Below are positions 10,638 to 22,459 of a stretch of DNA of 64,000 nt, piece after piece (position 1 is the stretch's first letter; every line of letters begins with the position of its first letter). The stretch comes from Primulina eburnea (taxonomy: Eukaryota; Streptophyta; Magnoliopsida; Lamiales; Gesneriaceae). The stretch spans positions 45,836,342 through 45,900,341 of the forward strand of contig NC_133101.1 of NCBI RefSeq assembly GCF_022965805.1, given 5' to 3'. Made by a program: the position numbers and the translations under genes. The notes beneath the pieces were generated by a model that made no database searches, was not told the DNA's origin, and worked only from the letters and a program-made list of their open reading frames with translations.

Positions 10638-11691
10638 CCGTCAGTAAAGTGGTGTCTGGGTCAGCCTCCTGTGCATGCATGGCGAATACCCCTGCCCTGG
10701 GTTGGCTGCTTCCACTGCGGGCACTCTTTCAGCATGTGATCTGTAGCACCACATTTAAAACATTTGCCTGTCCCATACAAGCACTGCCCCGGGTGCTGGC
10801 GGTTGCATTTAGGACACACTGGATAAGCAACTGGCTTCTGAGGCGCCCCCTGCTGCTGGATTGGGCCCTTGCCCTTTGGTGGTCCATGATACGGCTTCTT
10901 CCCTGGCGGCCCCTGATACGGTTTCTTGAACTGGGGCCTCTGATGCGGACTGCTGCTACTGCGGCGCTTGGTAGGGCCTCTTGCCCAACCTGTCAGCCTC
11001 AATATCTCCCTGGTCTTCTTCCGCCGCCAAAGCCCTAGATACGGCGATTGCATAAGAAGTAGGGCCAGCTACCCTCACATCACGGCGCAAGATCGGCCGC
11101 AATCCATCCATGAAATGCCTCAATTTTGCTTGGGCGTCATTCGCAATGAGGGGTACGAAGTAACACCCCCTCTCAAACTTTCTGACAAAATCTGCCACAC
11201 TACTGTCTCCCTGTCTCAGCGTCATAAATTCCCTGGTCAGACGAGAGCGTACCTCTTCAGTGAAGTACTTGGCGTAGAACACCTCTTTGAATCCGTTCCA
11301 CGACAGAGTCTGCAAGTTTACTGCCACTGGTGCACTCTCCCACCATAGTCTAGCATCCCCTGATAGCAAGAATATAGCACATCTGACCCTGTCAGCGTCA
11401 GTCAGCTCCATAAAGTCAAATATTACCTCGATGGACTTGATCCATCCCTCAGCTACCATCGGGTCAGTAGTTCATCCTCCGGAACCTCTCATATACTACC
11501 TCTGGTCTAGGCCTCTCCTCGGGGCCTACAGCAGTCTGGTTCCTCGCAAACTGTGCGAAGAATTGCGTCATACCAGCAAGAATTTGCGCCTGCATATCTG
11601 GTGGTGGTGGTGGAGGATTGGCTCTTCCCTCATCTCGAGGCTCTCTGTCCTCCTTCCTAGCTTCCTGGTTAATCATACGTCTAGGAGGCAT
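10638..11691 (-). pseudogene. gag: GYP1 gag
   Basis: Starts at ATG 11691-11689 (MPPRRMINQEARKEDREPRD). The retrotransposon gag core follows: WIKSIEVIFDFMELTDADRV, LWWESAPVAVNLQTLSWNGF, FTEEVRSRLTREFMTLRQGD and LRHFMDGLRP. The C-terminal nucleocapsid has CPKCNRQHPGQC and the zinc knuckle CFKCGATDHMLKEC. Gag would form the particle and pack element RNA. Frame breaks lie near 11462 (also a short loss after RRMN), near 10965, and near 10683, where one extra G in a G-run separates the knuckle from VFAMHAQEADPD. Confidence 0.88.
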
Positions 11692-11915
11692 ACTGTTCCA
11701 ATGAATTACCCAACACGTAAACCCAACATGCATGACTATGATATGAATGACATACGATGCACGACATTTGAACTTAAACATGAACATGCTGAAATCATGG
11801 CTTAATGCATATTATATAGCATAGAGTTTGGAAACTTTAAAACTTACAGACTTGAGGTGTGACTTTGTGAGGTTCTTGCGGCTGACGGTAGGCGTAACCC
11901 TTTTCAACAACACCA

Positions 11916-11926
11916 CTCTGATACCA
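11916..11926 (-). other. GYP1 primer-binding site
   Basis: Minus strand TGGTATCAGAG two bases inside the 5' LTR, complementary to the 3' end of initiator tRNA-Met, the usual primer of plant LTR elements. Confidence 0.9.
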
Positions 11927-11928
11927 AC

Positions 11929-14600
11929 TGTAACGTACCGTACTTTTCATACTTAAAATTTGCGGAAAAATTAAAATTTTCTTAAACATAAAATAACCTT
12001 CAAAGTTTGTCATAAAATATCTCAACCAAGTCCCCCATAAGACATGTTTGTTCAAAATAACTACAATAAAATTTGCTCACAAAAGGTTTGCATAAAGTAT
12101 TTCCCTCAAAGCAGGAAATCAGAGTAAATTAACATTTGCATAAAAACATAAACATTGCGGTCCTCGGGTTAACCTCCCGCTCAGTCCAAGCCTGCCCCTT
12201 GGTCACCACCTCTTGTCTCCTCATCAACATACTCACCTGCATCGATCAAGTATAGTGAGTCTAAAGACTCAACACGTATAAACTGGAAATAGCGAGTACT
12301 ACATAATAAAACCGCATGCTACTTTAAAATAGAACATACATACTTGAACTTGAATTTGCGTACTAAAACTTGAACATACGTACATAACATAGACGTGCCA
12401 TAACGTGAAAACTTGTCATAAACATACTGCATACTAGAACATACATAACTTCATCATTTTGCGTAGAGGCATGTTTCAAAACAAGTGACCCATAACATAA
12501 TAAATGCCTGATCAGACAAACCACAGTACTGGGCTGACAGGGACGTATCCACAGCCACATACATGAGATCCCCGTTCATAATTTAACGGGCTGGTTGGTC
12601 CCTTTTCATAATTTTAACGCTTTCCAACCTCGATCTAACCCGTTCATAGTTTAACGGGCGGATTGGTCCTCATTCATAATTTAACGCTTTCCAATCCTAA
12701 ACATAATTTGGTCACAAGACATGTAGCATACCTCAAAACTTAAAATATTTTCTTGCACGTCAAACATACTTACTTGGCATTGCGGGATTCGTTGGATTTC
12801 ACTTGGAGCCGCTGCTGCACATGCTAAATGAATTTCAACACTTAACTTGCATAACTTAGACGTAGGTACTCGAGCTCACCACCGAAGTGCATAAATAGCT
12901 TGTCATTCTAGTTCACTCGGGACTCGACCTCGTTTAATCATACTAACCGTGACATCAAACCCCGAAACAAACTCTACGGTGTCGTGTGAACATTTCCCAA
13001 CCATAAAAGACATACACTTACTATTAAAACTTGAAAAGAAGCAAGAACAAAATGTTTGGACATAAGGGGTGGCGCTCGGGCGGTAAAACTTTACCGCTCG
13101 GGCGCCTGGGTCCACGCTCGGGCGGTAACAAATTTCCGCTCGAGCGCCGAGTGTACTGGGAAGAACCCTCGGACAGAAAGAATGGTGCTCGGGCGGTGAG
13201 AATTTACCGCTCGGGTGCCCAGTGTACTGAACTTCGCGACTCTGAAACTTAAACTCTCCATTTTCGATTACACAGACCGTGACAACACCCCGAGGCTCAT
13301 CCTAGGACACTAAGGCACTGACTCGACTCCCCAAACATTCCAACGACGACGTACACCAAGCAAGCAATCAAATTCATAAACTCAAATTTTGACACCAATT
13401 GATTCCTACGATTTCTAATGCGACCAACGACCATGACGCGAAGCGAAGCATCGAACTCACCCCAAACTCATACTCAAATATACCTAAATACAGCAGCGAT
13501 CACCAGTTGATCCCCAACGAAGCCTGCAACAATAAAACTTAAAGAACACAATTTACGTAAAAGTCGCAGTTTGAGCAATCCCACGAAAAACGCGATAACT
13601 CACTCAATTTTCATCCAAAAATCTCTAATTTTATATCAAATCGAAGGCATCAAACAGTTCTACAATTTTCTAGTTGAAGGTTTTCACAAAATCTCTACTG
13701 AAAATTCGCAGTTTCAACCAGAACAGTAAAAACGTGATTTTGATCCCTAAAATGGTTTCAAAAGTGATCCCAACACAATTGCTCAAACTTCTACACGTCG
13801 CACACATGGTTTTACGCATAAGTAACAACGTACGCCTAATATGACATGATCGATGCATCAAGAACAGAATATACGTGCCTTTTTTTTTATCAAACTTTAC
13901 CGAAACGACGTCACCGAAGCGGAGATGGAAGCGAGGTTGATCCGGGACGATCATGCAACGATTTTCTTGCAATAAAATCCACCAAAAACTTGATGGAAAA
14001 TAATGGGAAGGGGGCGACTGCTTGAAGGAGTAAGAACCCTAGGTTTTCTCTCTCAAAAATAAATAAAATCTGAATGTGGAGTGAGTGTGTGTGTTTAGTC
14101 GTGTACAGGTGTGTGTAAAAGTGTGTGTGTACGTGTGCTTTAGTAATTATGGAGTAAATTATGCTTAATTAAATAATTAACAACTAATTAAAATACTAAC
14201 ACTCTTTAAACTTTAATAAAATCACTCAATTAAGATAACGCACACCAAAAATGTATTTTTAAAAGTTTTAACCTCTTAAATCACTAAACACATAAATAAA
14301 GTTTTAAAATGCTAAACTAAATAAATTATTTAAAATGCCCCTTCCTAGCTTATAAAATAAAAATACCACATTTTAATTTGCCATGAATCGTCCCCGGTCT
14401 TTTCCTCGATCCAGCCTCGAATGAACGCCTAAAACATTAAACTTGAAAACATTTTAACGTGCACCACATAAACATAAATAATTTAAAATAATGCGTTCAA
14501 ATAAATTATGCATGGCTTAAAACTCATTTTAAAATTAATTAAATAATTTACTAATTAAATAAATACATGGGTTATACGTGTACTGAATTTGGGCACTACA
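11929..14600 (-). repeat. GYP1 5' LTR (right copy)
   Basis: 2672 bp, TGTAACGTACCG to CACTACA on the plus strand. It contains the palindrome TGAGTCTAAAGACTCA at 12256-12271, CCCGTT...AACGGG hairpins near 12573-12660, and three GC-rich palindromes near 13068-13225. The transcription start is not certain; the T/A-rich stretch followed by AGAGAGAAAACC on the minus strand near 14050-14080 is a candidate. Confidence 0.9.
13068..13225. repeat. GC-rich imperfect palindrome array in GYP1 5' LTR
   Basis: Three units, each GCTCGGGCGGTAA then a short spacer then TTACCGCTCGGGCG or a close variant. The left LTR (~5578-5680) retains one merged unit and one loopless remnant, so two half-units are deleted there. 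Confidence 0.75.
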
Positions 14601-14605
14601 ACCGG
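14601..14605. other. Target site duplication of GYP1, right copy
   Basis: ACCGG, matches 4440-4444. Confidence 0.92.
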
Positions 14606-15991
14606 ATTTCGTGAAAAACATTGTTTCCATTTCTATGCTTGATAAAGATGGATTTTCTTGTTTATTTAGCAAAGGTGTTTGCAACATTTACAAGAATGAA
14701 TGTTTAATCGGTACTGGAGAATTTGAAAACGATCTCTATAACTTAAAATTGAAAGATATTCCACTAAACAATGTTCAAGCAATAACAACAACAAACAAGC
14801 GAAAACAAGTTACTCTAAATTCGGCAGAACTATGGCATGCTCGATTAGGACATATTTCCCTAAGAAGGATGAACAAGCTAGTGGGAGTAGGCATGTTTGA
14901 TATGTCTGATATTAATGCTCTCACGACTTGTGAATCCTGTCTGAAAGGAAAGGCCAAAATTTCCTTTAAGGACCATGTGGAGCGATCCATACCGATGTGT
15001 GCGGTCCGCTTAGCATCACCACTAAGCATGGACATGCCTACTTCATCACCTTTACCGATTAATTTTCGAGGTATGGATATGTGTATTTGATGAAATACAA
15101 GTCTGAAGCCTTTGAAAGGTTCAAAGAATTCAGAAGTGAAGTAGAAAAACAGTTGGGATGAAGCATCAAGACACTTCGATCGGATCGAGGTGGTGAATAC
15201 TTGAGTGCCGAGTTCCAAGAGTATCTTAGGGAGAATGGGATTCTCTCGCAGTGGACTCCGCCCGCTACACCGCAATTGAATGGTGTTTTGGAGCGTCGTA
15301 ACCGTACTTTTATGGACATGGTTCGGTCTATGTTGGGTTCACGAAGTTGCCGCCATCCTTTTGGGGATATGCGCTTGAGACAGCGGCACTGTTGTTGAAC
15401 AGTGTCTATTCAAAGACAGTTGACAAGGCATCATATGAGATATGGATGGGTAAGCCTCCCAGATATTCTTATCTTAGAATATGGGGATGTCCTGATTATG
15501 TGAAGCAGGTAGTGGGAGATAAATTGGATAGTCGATCCATTTTATGTTACTTTGTGGGATATCCAAAGAATTCAGTTAGATACTATTTCTATCATCCCCA
15601 AGAAACAAAAGTGTTTGTTTCTAGGAATGCAACTTTTTTGGAAAAGGAATTTCTATTGGATAGAAAAGGGGAGATGATAGAACTCGAAGAGGTTCAAGAG
15701 ACACCCACAATTATAAAACCCACACCCGAAGAGCCAAGAGAGGAGATACAAGCTCCTAGAAGAACCGAGAGAGTCTCGAGACCACCTATGAGGTATGGTC
15801 TACTTCTTGAAGAGGGCCATGATGAGCCTAACCATGGATGCGATCCAAGGTCCTTTAAGGAAGTGTTATCTGATGCCGATTCATCCAAGTGGCTTGAAGC
15901 GATGGAATCTGAGATGAATTCCATGCATTCAAACCAAATGTGGAATCTCGTGGATCAACCTGAGAGAATTGTTCCCATAGGGTGTAAATAG
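14606..15991 (+). pseudogene. pol: COP-A pre-integrase zinc finger and integrase
   Basis: Continues COP-A after GYP1 (DFVKNIVSISMLDKDGFSC). The pre-integrase zinc-binding region reads ELWHARLGHISLRRMNKL with CESCLKGK downstream. The integrase core is seen as SDRGGEYLSAEFQEYL and TPQLNGVLERRNRTFMDMVR, followed by PPSFWGYALETAALLLN and MRIWGC-like blocks (LRIWGCPDYVKQVVGDKLDS). Breaks: part of the core lost with a frameshift near 15060-15090, a stop near 15160, a frameshift near 15345, and a stop at ~15988 (TAG for Trp in GCKWIYKRK). It would have inserted the copia cDNA. Confidence 0.87.
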
Positions 15992-17388
15992 ATTTACAAG
16001 AGGAAACTTGGGGCGGATGGGAAGATATTGACCTTCAAGGCGCGATTGGTAGCAAAAGGATATACTCAAAGACAAGGAGTTGACTTTGAGGAAACCTTTT
16101 CTCCAGTTGCAATGTTCAAGTCCATAAGGATATTGTTAGTCATAGCTGCATGGTCTGACTATGAGATATGGCAGATAGATGTAAAGACAGCCTTTTTAAT
16201 GGGGATATTAAGGAAGAGATTTACATGTCTCAACCTGAAGGGTTTACATATATCGGAAGTGAGCATATGATATGCAAACTTCAGAGATCTATTTATGGTC
16301 TAAAGCAGGCATCTAGGAGTTGGAATCTTAGATTCGATAGTACAATCAAAGATTTTGGTTTTACTAAGAATCCTGAGGAACCCTGTGTGTATAAGAAGGT
16401 CAGTGGGAGTGCTGTGACATTCTTGGTGCTATATGTTGATGACATTCTACTCATTGGGAATGATGTAGGAATGTTGTAATCAACTAAGATATGGTTAGCG
16501 AGTAAGTTCTCGATGCAGGACTTGGGTGAAGCATCTTTTGTATTGGGAATAAAGATCTATAGAGATAGATCAAAAAGATTGCTTGGTCTCACCCAGTCCA
16601 CATACATTGATACCATCGTGAAGCGGTTCTCGATGGATGAGTCCAAAAAAGGACATATACCAATGTGTCATGGCGTGTCCCTATCCAAGTCTATGTCTCC
16701 CAAGACTGATGCAGAGATAGCGGCGATGACAAGCATTCCTTATGCATCTGCCATTGGTAGAATCATGTATGGCATGATATCTACACGTCCTGACGTGGCT
16801 TTCGCACTAAGTGTGGTGAGCAGATATCAATCGAACCCTGGTCTTCCACATTGGAAAGCTGTGAAAGACATCCTCAAGTATTTGAGAAAGACCAATAAGT
16901 TGTTCTTGGTCTATGGGGGTGGAGAACTGAAATTGGAAGTCTATACCGACTCTAGCTTCCAAAGCGATATCGATGACTTGAAGTCAACCTCTGGGTTTGT
17001 ATTCATTCTCAATGGTGCTGCTGTCTCTTGGAAGGGTTCCAAGCAAAAATATATTGCTGCATCAGATGCAGAAAAGGAGGCTGTTTGGATAAGGAATTTC
17101 GTCCAAGAGTTGTGTGTAATTCTTAATAGAGTTACTCATGTCCCGGTGTTGTGTGACAACACGGGAGCTATAGCTCAAGCAAAGGAGCCAAGGTCTCATC
17201 AGAAGTCCAAACACGTATTGAGAAAGTACCACTTCCTCCGAGAGATCGTGGAAAGAGGACATGTCCCGATTGACAAAGTTGGCTCCGCAGATAATGTTGC
17301 TGATCTGATAACTAAGCATTTACCTGGACCATTGTTCGAGAAGCATCGCGAATCGATGGGTTTGAAGCATATGGGTAGTTGGCTCTAG
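15992..17388 (+). pseudogene. pol: COP-A reverse transcriptase and RNase H
   Basis: Close relative of COP-0 over the same region. RT motifs TFKARLVAKGYTQRQGVDFE, KTAF, YGLKQASRSWNLRFD and LYVDDILLIGND are present. A missing T near 16196 shifts frame, and CAA to TAA near 16480 stops it. RNase H keeps TDSSF and DNTGAIAQAKEP, but the stretch corresponding to QDSTPNSTTEAE of COP-0 is deleted near 17047 (SWKGSKQ joins KYIAAS), which removes a catalytic glutamate. The reading ends MGSWL-stop at 17386-17388, 14 nt before the LTR. Confidence 0.9.
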
Positions 17389-17402
17389 TGCAATTGGGAG
17401 AT

Positions 17403-19471
17403 TGTTAGAGTAGGTGCCCGTCGAGCCAAGTGTTGGCCGAGGTTTCATGTTTAAACTCTATGTATGAACAGTGTTTATTTTAATAATATTTGAATTTATT
17501 TTTTTGGCACTTCTTTATCTGTATACCCATGCTAGTTGCATAGATAAAGTCCTTGAATATACAAATAGTAGAAAGAATATGAGATGCTCATATGATGAGT
17601 ATCATGAAACTCATATTTGGAATACTGTATATTCTAAACAGTTCCTACTCGATTCAGCCGCAGCTAAGAAAGATATAGGCCGCTCGAGTTCGAGACTAGT
17701 ATCAGCGATGTGAGTACCATGTTTCAGTGGTAGGGGACATTGTGATGTCCGAGCATGCAGATAGGTGCTCCTTGTAGAGTGCACTAAACAACCCTCCATA
17801 AAGGACTTTCCAAGTGGTTCTCACTTATCGAGTGGAAAAGTCCTAGTTTATGGTTGTACACCATTAGTTCTTATGACCCGGGACAACATTGAGACTCTAT
17901 GTGCTAGAATTACACTTTAACTTGTTTACCGACTCTCATGGGGTCATCAGGTGGCAAGGTTGGGTGTTCTGTCGAAACATATAGGAGTCGATGCATTGTA
18001 GTCGGGGATTCACCGCTTACCTTCGGGTATGGATATCCTATGTGTTCTCATGTATGTGTAGTATGAAATCTCTGATCAGAGTATGGTGGTAATTATGAAA
18101 GGGGTTTCATAGATTACACCATCGATGCAACTACAACATGACACATAGTATCGATTCATTGACAACTCTCGATATACCAATGGTTGTCGAATCGGTCAGG
18201 ATATATGAGTTGAAGTGACCGTACTGTACGCTAACCATAATTGAATGGTTCTTGCAGGCATTATCATTTGATACCTAGGGAATCAGGTAAGCGATGCTGC
18301 TAGGCGTTAAACATTATTGGTTGGGTACTATCAGACTTGAGTTCTGACATTCTTGTTATCAAGGAGTTGATAATAAGAATGGAGCAATTGGGGTATGCTC
18401 GTATAAGGACATGTTTAGTCCGAATCACATGGAGATGTGAACCCACGGCTAGTTGTATCAATGAACCATGGAGGGCCACACAAGTACTAGTTTTCTAGAT
18501 CCCGTTGAGAAGTTAAAATAGTTCAATGTGTTGAACGGCTTATACATGAGTTTATAAGCGTAAGGAAAAATAGAAGTATGACTTCCATGAGGGAAATGTA
18601 ACTTTTAATTTATGGAAGTGTTCTTAAATTAAAAGTTGGCCAAATAAATAATGTATTTGAAAATTGTGATTTTCATAAACATTATTATGGACTAACTTAA
18701 ATTAATTCAAGTGTTGAATTAATTTCACACTAGTGGGCCTAGTATAGTCCAAATAATTAAATTAATTCAAGTGTTGAATTAATTAATTAACATTGGGCCT
18801 TGTACAGCCCAATTGGAAATAATTATTTAACTAGTGGGCTTCAGTAAAATCAAATAAAGTTTAATTGGGCTCAAATATGTTTGAGACAATTAAATTAAAG
18901 TCCATAGGCCTTGTAATTGTTACAAGCCCACTCAAATTGCATGCTTGGGAGGTGAAAGGTTGTGGATTACTTTTGATTAAAAAATTGCATGGCATGCTAA
19001 AGTTGGTCTCTACTTTTTCACACACCAAGACAACTCATTCACTCTCTTTCCCTCCCTCACTTGGCCTAAATTTCTTTTCCCTTTTCTCCCTCATTTTCGT
19101 TCTTCAATTGTTGGAGAAACAATTCTCTTCTCAAAGAAAAATACCCTACATTTTCTAGTACAAGTGTAAGGTGGATCTTTTAAGTTTGGTGGTGGACTTG
19201 ATTTTGAAGGAAGGACAAGGAGAGCTTGTAGATTTGTCTTGCCTTGAAGATCCAAGTTGTTTACAACTTGGTTGGAGCCATTATCTCAATCTTTAAGATT
19301 GGTAGGTAATTATCTTAACACCCTATGTATGACATAGTTGTGTTTTTGTATATGTTACATGCTAGTACATGAGGTGTTCAAATTTTTCCTTTAAAATTTT
19401 CGGTTTTCATGCCTTGAAAACATTTTAAACTTCCGTTGTTCATTTGAACACCTTAAAATCGATCCCTTTCA
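17403..19471 (+). repeat. Copia LTR 2 (3' LTR of COP-A)
   Basis: About 2069 bp, TGTTAGAGTAGG to CCTTTCA. It clearly matches LTR 1 but the first 200 bp already differ at roughly one base in ten, so the two are not a fresh pair. Hairpins AATTCAA-gtg-TTGAATT recur near 18705-18782. No PBS follows. Confidence 0.83.
19372..19453 (+). promoter_or_regulatory. Conserved LTR-end hairpin, copy in LTR 2
   Basis: AGGTGTTCAAAT at 19372-19383 pairs perfectly over 12 bp with ATTTGAACACCT at 19442-19453. The loop carries AAACTTCCGTTG. The 3' arm ends 18 nt before the LTR end. Confidence 0.65.
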
Positions 19472-21183
19472 ATTTTTACACGTTTTAAAGGGTCCTAGAC
19501 ACACACCAAATAAGTTGCAAACGTGAATAACAGAAGCTGGAAAATCGTAGGCAACAATTAAGAAGGAACCGTGGGTATTTTGGTTGCACAAGATTCGGGT
19601 GGCTTTCTTGGCATGGGCTGTTGAGACTCATCATTGGCTCCTCCAGGGGCAGTGGTGGTCTTGGTCTAGGGCTGAGTGGGGTCCTAGGGTGGCTAGGGTT
19701 CTAGGCTTGGGGAAGGAGTCCACCCGAAGTGGGACTCCTCCCATATCCACGTTCAGAGGTTGTTCGGGGTAGAAGAGGGGCTCGCATCTCGGTCTGGGGG
19801 CGAGCTAGGTGGTTCATCAGGATCCAATGGTCATGGGCAGTGGTTGGGCTAGGGGCTGGTGCCGCTGGCGCGCTGCTGGCTCAAGCAAAACAAAAAAAAA
19901 ACTTGAGGGAAGCATGGTGCTACATGGGAAGTTGCTGCCATGGATCAGTGCTACGTGCGTGGGTTCTGGTGGCTGGGCTGGGTATGGGCTTGGTTCATGG
20001 ATGGTCATGGTTGGGTAGGTTCGGTGGTGGCTCGGCTGGAGGTGACCTAGGAAGACTAGGAGTCTTTAGCGTGAGTTTTAGGAGTGGGCAGAATTGGGTC
20101 TAGTTCCAGGAGGTTTTTGAGCGGGCCAGGGCTGGTTTTTTGTGCTGGACTTGGTCAGTAGGGTCCCTAGATGGGTTGGCTCGAGTATATTAGGGTATGG
20201 CTCAGTGTGTTCGGTTAAGGGTCAAAAACGAGAATTAAATACAAAAAATTGAATCCATGGGTCCACGGTGTGGCTCATGACATGGAAGGGTAGAATAAGT
20301 AATAAAAATATTATGTTTAAATTTTGGGGTCAAAATAATGTGTTTAGGATTTATCCGGGTTTTTATCGCCGCACGAAATGATAATTAAAGAATTAATTGA
20401 AACGTCTAATTTTAAGCTTTATAAAATTGTGGAAAATTATATTTAAGCTCAAATAATTATTAAAAGTCTAATTTTTTATTTTGGTAATTTTATATTAAGG
20501 TTTAGTTTAATTCGTGATTAAAACACATTTATATGTCTTATTTAAAGATTAAATTAAAAGTCCTCGATTTAAGCTAAATAAAAATACGAGAAAATTCATG
20601 TAAGCTTAAATAATTATTTGGGACAGATTAGAGTCAATGGAATTAAGAAAAAATCAAAATTTTACGTCCAGGGGTTAAACGATCATTTTACACCTAGAAA
20701 TTAGTAAACGTCGTGGCAGTGCCTTGAATGCTTTTTTATGTGCTAATATGATTATTTTCAATGGTTATGAATGTTTATGGAATTTTGCATGTTAAAATGA
20801 TTATTTTAAATGTTTATGGAATTTTACATGTTAAAATGATTATTTTAAATGTTTTATGGAATTTTATATGTTTATGATTTAATATGTCAAAATGTTATTT
20901 TAATGTTTTGATGTTAAAATGTCATTTTAAATGTTTATGGATTTTTAATATGTTCAAATTTTTATTTTAAACGATTATGGATTTTTATGATAAAACGATA
21001 ATGTTAAAAGACATGTTGCATGCTTGGTTTCAAAATAAAACGATATTATTATGCATGTTTTTAATAAGTGATGGAAATTCGAAATGTTGAAGGACGAGAA
21101 AGGATTGTGACTAAATACGTGATATGTTGGAAATATCGTGAGGCTTATGGTCCCAGTGGGAGCCCGACGGTCGTATTTCTTTG
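19472..21183 (+). repeat. Orphan gypsy LTR-derived region, left part
   Basis: No gene is seen. 19600-20110 is strongly G-rich on the plus strand and gives Trp/Gly-rich open frames with no resemblance to a protein. 20340-20710 has the look of gypsy LTR sequence (GGGGTTAAACGATCATTTTA, GTCGTGGCAGTGCC). 21130-21183 (CCCAGTGGGAGCCCGACGG) continues at 25084 after CMP1 (GTCCCTGCCACCAAG). Ends of this LTR were not found. Confidence 0.45.
20755..20990 (+). repeat. Diverged 40-bp tandem repeat
   Basis: Units of about 40 bp of the form ATGTTTATGGAATTTT then RCATGTTAAAATGATTATT, at least three clear and several decayed copies. Confidence 0.6.
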
Positions 21184-22036
21184 GATACTGATCGAGCAAA
21201 ACTTGCACAGTCAAATCTCCAATAAAAATAAATAAAAATTCAGGCTCGAAATAATCGCAAGTGCACGATGTCAAGTTATAGTAAAACGTATAAGAGTACG
21301 AGTATCGATCCCACAGAGATTGATTAGACAAATTTACTTTAAATTAAATTCTTTAATTAATTAAAACGACAATTGAATTACTTATTAACTAAATTAATAC
21401 TAAAACACTAAATTGAAACAAACACATTAAAAATAATATAAACTAAAATAATAAGTAAGCGAGTGTTAGGATCTCGGTTCACCTACCCGTCGTTAATTTA
21501 ATTAATTAATATCGACACTGATTTACGCTTTTGACAGGATTTCCTAAGCAATTAACATACTCTCTCGAGCTATGCTAAACTAATTCTACACGAAAGAATA
21601 ATAAAATCTCTTTTATTATTTACTAACGGTGAATTGCATGTCGATCTATGAAATCCCTTAGTTTTCGCTCTACTGGACTATGACTACCAACGTGTATCCA
21701 ACTTCATATCTCTATGTAAATTGTAGATCCACGGATTATGCTACTTGTTCCTATCGCAAGTTATTCTCTCGAACTCACCCACAATATTAGATATTATTAA
21801 AGTTAGCTAGGCTTTAACAATTCAATGTAAAATAATAGCACAATCAAGAATGAATCAAAAGTCGAGAATTAAATAATCAAACAACGGTTCGGGGTCGGAT
21901 CCCCTAAATCCTAACTACAATAAAAGAGTAAAGAGAAAACGCTGTTGAGTTCTTGTTCCGGTTCCGTTGAGCTATCGCCTGCTACAGTGCTCTCCCTTCC
22001 AAATCGCGGCGCCTCCTCTCGTGTATTAGGTTAGGT

Positions 22037-22048
22037 GGTTTTATAGAG
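22037..22048 (-). promoter_or_regulatory. TATA box of CMP1 LTR
   Basis: Minus strand CTCTATAAAACC, 37 bp downstream of the palindrome array. Same site at 24666-24677 in the other LTR. Confidence 0.6.
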
Positions 22049-22084
22049 TCCATAAAATTTGGAAACAAATCTTCTCGGATTTCG

Positions 22085-22269
22085 TCGCTCGCTAGGGCGG
22101 TCACTTTTGACCGCTGGGGCGAGTGGTTCTCGAATAAAAATCCTTGGCCGCGTCTTTGGTCTCGCTGGGGCGGTCACTTTTGACCGCCCTAGCGAGAGGT
22201 TCGCGCAAATACTCCTCGGCTGGATTAAAATGCTCGCTGGGGCGGTCACTTTTGACCGCCCTAGCGAGG
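22085..22269. repeat. Palindrome array of CMP1 (left LTR)
   Basis: Three hairpins with arms CTCGCTRGGGCGGTCA and TGACCGCCCTAGCGAG around CTTT, separated by unique spacers of about 26-31 bp. The first unit is imperfect in its right arm (GACCGCTGGGGCGAG). Confidence 0.9.
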
Positions 22270-22459
22270 CTATTCTCGCTGCTCTGCATATAAAATTCCC
22301 CTTTTTGGTCCAATTCCTACAAAACAACCACAAAATACACGAGATCAGCCAAATGCTAAATAATGCTAAATGAATGCTAAATTAAACTAAACAAACTAAT
22401 ATGATGCATGAATGCGACTCAAAACTAACACTAAAAGCACGTAAAAACGAGTCCTATCA

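Larger units (their letters stand above)
4445..14600 (-). mobile_element. GYP1: Ty3/gypsy retrotransposon nested in COP-A
   Basis: A 10,156-bp insertion on the minus strand flanked by ACCGG. It has LTRs of 2605 and 2672 bp, PPT, PBS complementary to initiator tRNA-Met, and gag-protease-RT-RNase H-integrase order. The integrase C-terminus (KLVKVRWLNQSVEEAT) and long LTRs fit a chromovirus of Tekay/Del type (inference). The coding region is broken by several frameshifts and stops, so this copy is dead. Confidence 0.93.
21189..22459 (-). repeat. CMP1 LTR, left copy
   Basis: 1271 bp, TGATCGAGCAAAACTTGC to GAGTCCTATCA. Flanked on the left by GATAC; on the right it runs straight into pol sequence. 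Minus-strand TATA box at 22048-22037 (CTCTATAAAACC). Confidence 0.82.

Noticed and set aside
10649..11805. Plus-strand ORFs of 126-172 codons
   Set aside because: Antisense shadows of GYP1 gag.
19729..20103. 124-codon Trp/Gly-rich ORF
   Set aside because: Composition follows the G-skew of the DNA; no domain, no neighbouring gene signals.
22031..22373. ORFs of 70-104 codons with repeated GRSKVTAP or GAVTFDRPSE (also 24660-24991)
   Set aside because: Translations of the three GC palindromes in the CMP1 LTR, not a repeat protein.
21189..22459. Two separate solo LTR insertions flanking a gypsy fragment instead of one composite
   Set aside because: Neither repeat has its own 5-bp duplication, whereas the outermost flanks share GATAC.
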